Of a stretch of 64,000 nt of DNA, positions 61,090 through 64,000 are shown one piece after another. Every line of letters begins with the position of its first letter. The stretch's first letter is position 1. The DNA is from Streptomyces abyssalis (lineage in GTDB: Bacteria; Actinomycetota; Actinomycetes; Streptomycetales; Streptomycetaceae). Location: contig NZ_LJGT01000035.1 in assembly GCF_001751365.1 (NCBI RefSeq), positions 62,674-126,673 of the forward strand, read 5' to 3'. Made by a program: the position numbers and the translations under genes. The notes under the pieces are model-generated. The model was not told where the DNA came from. It worked only from the letters and a program-made list of their open reading frames with translations, and searched no databases.

Positions 61090-62712
61090 TCACCCCTCGT
61101 GGACGCACTCACCCCCGACGTACGTGGCACGCACCGGCACGGAGCCGATGCCCTCCGGCTCCACGGTGAGGATGTCCTCGCCCAGCACCGTGAAGTCGGC
61201 GAGACAGCCGGGCTCCAGGCGCCCCTTGTACCGTGAGGTGCCCTCCGCCTCGGCCGAGCCGAGAGTGAAGACGCCGAGCGCCTCCCGCGCGCTGATCCGC
61301 TGCGACGGACCGACCGGCACACCGTCGTCCGCCCCCTCCCGGGTGACCATCGACTGGATGCCCAGCAGCGGCTGATAAGGGCCGCACGGGTAGTCGGACG
61401 AACCGGCGACCGCGACCCCGGCGTCCAGGAACGAGCGGTGCGCGAACATGCGCTCGGTGCGCTCCTCGCCGTACCAGCGGTTCAACGCGCCGCCGTGGTA
61501 GCCCACATAGCCCGCGAAGGGCACCGCGACCGCGCCGAGCCTGCGCATCCGCTCCAGGATGTCCGCGTCGATGACGCTGCAGTGCTCGATGCGGTGCCGC
61601 AGGTCCGGCTGCGGCATCTCCCGCTGCGCGGCCTCGAACGCGTCGAGGACGAGACGGATCGCCGCGTCACCGTTGGCGTGGACGCCGATGCGGTTGCCGT
61701 CCCGGTGCACGGCCCGTACCTGCGCGGACAGCTCCTCCGTGGGCGTGGTCTGCAGCCCGTGGCCTCCGGAGTCGGAGTAGGGCTCCGCCAGCAGACACGT
61801 ACGCCCGCCGATCGCGCCGTCCACGAACGCCTTCACCCCGACGAGCCGCAGCACGTCGTCGCCGAAGCCGCTGCCGACGCCCAGTGCCTGCGCCGCCGCG
61901 TAGTGGTCGATGGACAGCAGCATGCCGACGCGGAGGGTCAGTTCGTCCCTGGCCCGCGCCCGGCGCAGCAGGGCGATGTCCTCGGGGGCGATGAGGGCGT
62001 CGCACACGGAGGTCAGTCCTGCCGCGTGCCACTGCCGCTGGGCGCGGGACAGGCCGCGCAGTTTCTCCTGCGGCGAACTGGGCCGCAGGGGCGAGTCGCC
62101 GCGGGCGGTGGCGGGATAGACGACGTTCATCAGCGCACGCTCGATGAGCCGGCCGTCGAGGCGTCCGTCCGTGCCGCGCCCGAAGTCCCCGCCGTCGGGC
62201 GGCGAGGAGTCCTCGTCGATGTGGAGTGCCTGCAGCGCGGCGGAGTTGGCGACGCCCCAGTGGCCCGCGACCTGCACGACGAGGACGGGGTGTCCGGGCG
62301 CCGCACGGTCCAGGTCCCAGCGGGTGAGCCGGCCGGTCTTCGTGTCGTCGTACCGGCTGCCGCGAATCCACTCCCCGGGTGCGGCACGTGACGCCTCGGC
62401 CCGTACGTGGCCGAGCAGGTCCTCGACGCCGCCGACAGCGTCGGCCGACAGGTCGAGATGCAGCAAGTCCTCGGCGGCGATGGCTAGATGGATGTGCGCG
62501 TCGTTCAGGCCCGGTACGACGGCGGCGTCCCCGAAGTCGACCTCCTGCGCGCCGGGGAACCGGTCGCGCAGCTGCGTCACCGTGCCGGTGGCCGCGATCC
62601 GGCCGCCGGCGACGGCGATCGCCTCCGGCTCGGGACCGCCGCCCGTCTGCTGGCTCACGATGCGGGCGGCGCGGTGGAGCACGGGCCGGATCTCGCTGAG
62701 TCCGCCGGTCAC
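61090..62712 (-). CDS. Amidohydrolase (YtcJ-like, amidohydrolase family 3)
   Basis: A 540-residue metal-dependent amidohydrolase. Metal ligands: HIHL in VVPGLNDAHIHLAIAA, the carboxylated Lys region GVKAFVDGAIGGRTC, HxxGD in RIGVHANGDAAIRL, HRIEHC, and Asp in AGSSDYPCGPYQPL. The N-terminal composite beta domain is AAVAGGRIAATGTVTQL-like. The YtcJ branch acts on N-substituted amides or cyclic imides; substrate unknown. The GTG 62712 start overlaps the upstream symporter stop (GTGA) with GGGAGG four bases upstream, so the symporter probably imports the substrate. Confidence 0.9.
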   Translation of the reverse strand: MTGGLSEIRPVLHRAARIVSQQTGGGPEPEAIAVAGGRIAATGTVTQLRDRFPGAQEVDFGDAAVVPGLNDAHIHLAIAAEDLLHLDLSADAVGGVEDLLGHVRAEASRAAPGEWIRGSRYDDTKTGRLTRWDLDRAAPGHPVLVVQVAGHWGVANSAALQALHIDEDSSPPDGGDFGRGTDGRLDGRLIERALMNVVYPATARGDSPLRPSSPQEKLRGLSRAQRQWHAAGLTSVCDALIAPEDIALLRRARARDELTLRVGMLLSIDHYAAAQALGVGSGFGDDVLRLVGVKAFVDGAIGGRTCLLAEPYSDSGGHGLQTTPTEELSAQVRAVHRDGNRIGVHANGDAAIRLVLDAFEAAQREMPQPDLRHRIEHCSVIDADILERMRRLGAVAVPFAGYVGYHGGALNRWYGEERTERMFAHRSFLDAGVAVAGSSDYPCGPYQPLLGIQSMVTREGADDGVPVGPSQRISAREALGVFTLGSAEAEGTSRYKGRLEPGCLADFTVLGEDILTVEPEGIGSVPVRATYVGGECVHEG

Positions 62713-64000
62713 TTGGCCTCCCTTGTCGCAGTTGCGGTATCCGGTGCGCGGTCCTGCGGGGCGACCGCGGGCGGGCCTCCCCGGGCGGGGCGCAGCCAGG
62801 TGACGGCACCGGTCACGGCGAGGTTCGCCGCCAGGGCGATGATGCCGCCGTTGATGCCGTTGAGCGGATCGTTGCCGGTGGCCCAGAGCAGCGTCATCAC
62901 CGTCAGGCCCACCAGCATTCCCGCGACGGCCGCCGCGGCAGGCATCCGCCGCCAGTACAGCGCCAGCAACACGGCGGGAACCAGCTGCGCAAGGCCTTGA
63001 TAGGACAGAACGGACAGCTGGACAAGGGTGTTGGGGAAGAACAGGCTTCCGGCCAGGGCCAGCAGCCCCGCCAGGAGACACACCAGCTGCGAGAGCCGCT
63101 TCGTGCGCATGTCGTCGGCCGGAGCCGAGCCGCTGCGGCGGCTGCGCGGGTCGGCTCCGTTGCCGCCGCCGAGCAGGGTACGTCCCCACAGCGTGCCGAT
63201 CGCCAGCATGAACACGCTCATCGGGACGATCGCCGACAGCGCCCCCGCCACACCGATCACCGCGACGAGCGGAGCCGGCAGCGATTCGGTGACCAGCGAG
63301 AACAGCGCCAGGTCCGGGTTCTTCAGATCGGGCACCACGAACAGCGCCGTCGCGCCGACCATCATCGGGATGAACAGCAGCAGTTGGTACCACGGCAGCA
63401 GAACCGCGTTGCGGCGCAGGGCGTTCGGGGAGTTCGCGCTGAGGTAGCCGGCGACCGTCGTCGGGAAGATCGTGATGGTCACGGCGTTCAGCAGCAGCGT
63501 CGTGACGAACCACGTGCCGTCAAGGCCGTCCGACTCATGGCCGGGGAAGGTCAGCCACTCCGGCTTCTCCGTCACCATCCGGTGCATGAAGTCGCCCAGC
63601 CCGTCGACGAAGTGCATCGACACGTACACCGCGAGGAAGACCACGACGGCGATCACCAGGACGTCCTTGAGCGCGCTGACCCAGGCCGAACCGCGCAGAC
63701 CGGACACCAGGATGAAGACCTCGGCGACGACGAAGGAGATCACCGCGGCGACGCGCAGATCGATGCTGCCGTACGTCATGGCGTTGACCACCACGCCCAT
63801 GCCCTGAATCTGCACCTGGATGTAGGGCACGATGAAGATCGTCGCCACGACCGCGACGAGCATTCCCAACGGCCGGGAACGGAAGCGGTGTTCGGCCATG
63901 TCGGCGATGGATATCAGGCGGTGCCGGCTCGCGTACGTCCACAGGGCGGGGCCCACCACGTACGCCACGGCGAATCCCGTCGTCAGATACGCCACCAGAT
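62709..64000 (-). CDS. Sodium:solute symporter (SSS family), 5' end beyond the window
   Basis: A membrane transporter whose start lies past the right edge; 430 C-terminal residues are visible with about nine to ten helices. Typical SSS stretches are YASRHRLISIADMAEHRFRSRPLG, GLRGSAWVSALKDVLV, FPTTVAGYLSANSPNALRRNAVLLPWYQ and TLWGRTLLGG. The sodium site region GAHxxx-type Ser/Ala helix is present (GVAGALSAIVPMS). It resembles the proline/pantothenate or monocarboxylate branch. It is translationally coupled to the amidohydrolase. Confidence 0.88.
   Translation of the reverse strand, partial: LVAYLTTGFAVAYVVGPALWTYASRHRLISIADMAEHRFRSRPLGMLVAVVATIFIVPYIQVQIQGMGVVVNAMTYGSIDLRVAAVISFVVAEVFILVSGLRGSAWVSALKDVLVIAVVVFLAVYVSMHFVDGLGDFMHRMVTEKPEWLTFPGHESDGLDGTWFVTTLLLNAVTITIFPTTVAGYLSANSPNALRRNAVLLPWYQLLLFIPMMVGATALFVVPDLKNPDLALFSLVTESLPAPLVAVIGVAGALSAIVPMSVFMLAIGTLWGRTLLGGGNGADPRSRRSGSAPADDMRTKRLSQLVCLLAGLLALAGSLFFPNTLVQLSVLSYQGLAQLVPAVLLALYWRRMPAAAAVAGMLVGLTVMTLLWATGNDPLNGINGGIIALAANLAVTGAVTWLRPARGGPPAVAPQDRAPDTATATREAK

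Overview
The window is very high in GC, uses GTG, TTG and possibly CTG starts, and carries purine-rich Shine-Dalgarno sites and long perfect hairpins between converging genes. It reads as chromosomal DNA from Streptomyces or a close relative. Supporting markers are MurT/GatD, a mycothiol-era GST-like reductase, an ECF41 sigma factor, a tripeptidyl aminopeptidase, an S. griseus-type aminopeptidase, DUF6480, DUF3140 and a LigB-type ATP-dependent ligase. No rRNA, tRNA, CRISPR array, prophage, insertion sequence or biosynthetic megagene was seen. It looks like core or near-core chromosome with small accessory patches.

Layout. 0-7 kb: end of an MFS exporter, an SDR, the sbcD-sbcC nuclease pair, a second SDR. 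7-13 kb (minus): a DUF885 hydrolase, an ACT-GNAT acetyltransferase, a DUF1990 gene and a Tat-exported PhoD phosphatase. 13-20 kb: a conserved hypothetical with an APC permease, a glutathionyl-hydroquinone-reductase-like protein, an alpha/beta hydrolase, an ECF41 sigma factor and an SDR. 20-23 kb: a GntR regulator, a ROK regulator, and a scar where two broken genes meet. 23-29 kb (mostly minus): mug overlapping purB, a GDSL hydrolase, and two overlapping CNNM/CorC-type membrane proteins. 29-31 kb: GNAT, membrane protein, an RHH-antitoxin/Fic-Doc-like pair, a methyltransferase. 31-36 kb: the late biotin pathway, bioB-bioA-bioD (minus) diverging from bioF (plus) across a palindrome-rich spacer. 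36-42 kb: an atypical ClpP diverging from a lone Phd antitoxin, secreted M28 aminopeptidase, a broken TetR gene, secreted tripeptidyl aminopeptidase, and PlsC. 42-46 kb (minus): a small membrane protein, CtaG-like protein, and MurT-GatD for lipid II amidation. 46-51 kb: TetR and acyl-CoA dehydrogenase divergent pair, tandem DUF427, PNPOx-like protein, 6-phosphogluconate dehydrogenase. 51-59 kb: small proline-rich protein, DUF6480, AlkB, GlsB/YeaQ-like protein, secreted PI-PLC-like protein, LigB ligase, DUF3140 with a coupled small ORF, polyprenyl synthase, Dps, SRPBCC. 59-64 kb: LacI regulator with a small co-directional gene, then an amidohydrolase translationally coupled to a sodium:solute symporter that runs off the right edge.

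How parts work together. BioF, BioA, BioD and BioB make biotin from pimeloyl-ACP. MurT and GatD amidate the lipid II D-glutamate. SbcC, SbcD, Mug, AlkB, LigB and Dps are DNA maintenance or protection genes, though they are dispersed. Several regulators (GntR, TetR, LacI, RHH, Phd) have palindromes or repeats directly upstream, often overlapping plausible -35/-10 boxes, which suggests autoregulation. The most interesting items are the ClpP/Phd divergent pair, the biotin operator array, the degenerate Fic/RHH pair, the 22.3 kb gene-fusion scar, and the probable CTG start of mug. All functions are inferred by reading the sequence; no database search was run.
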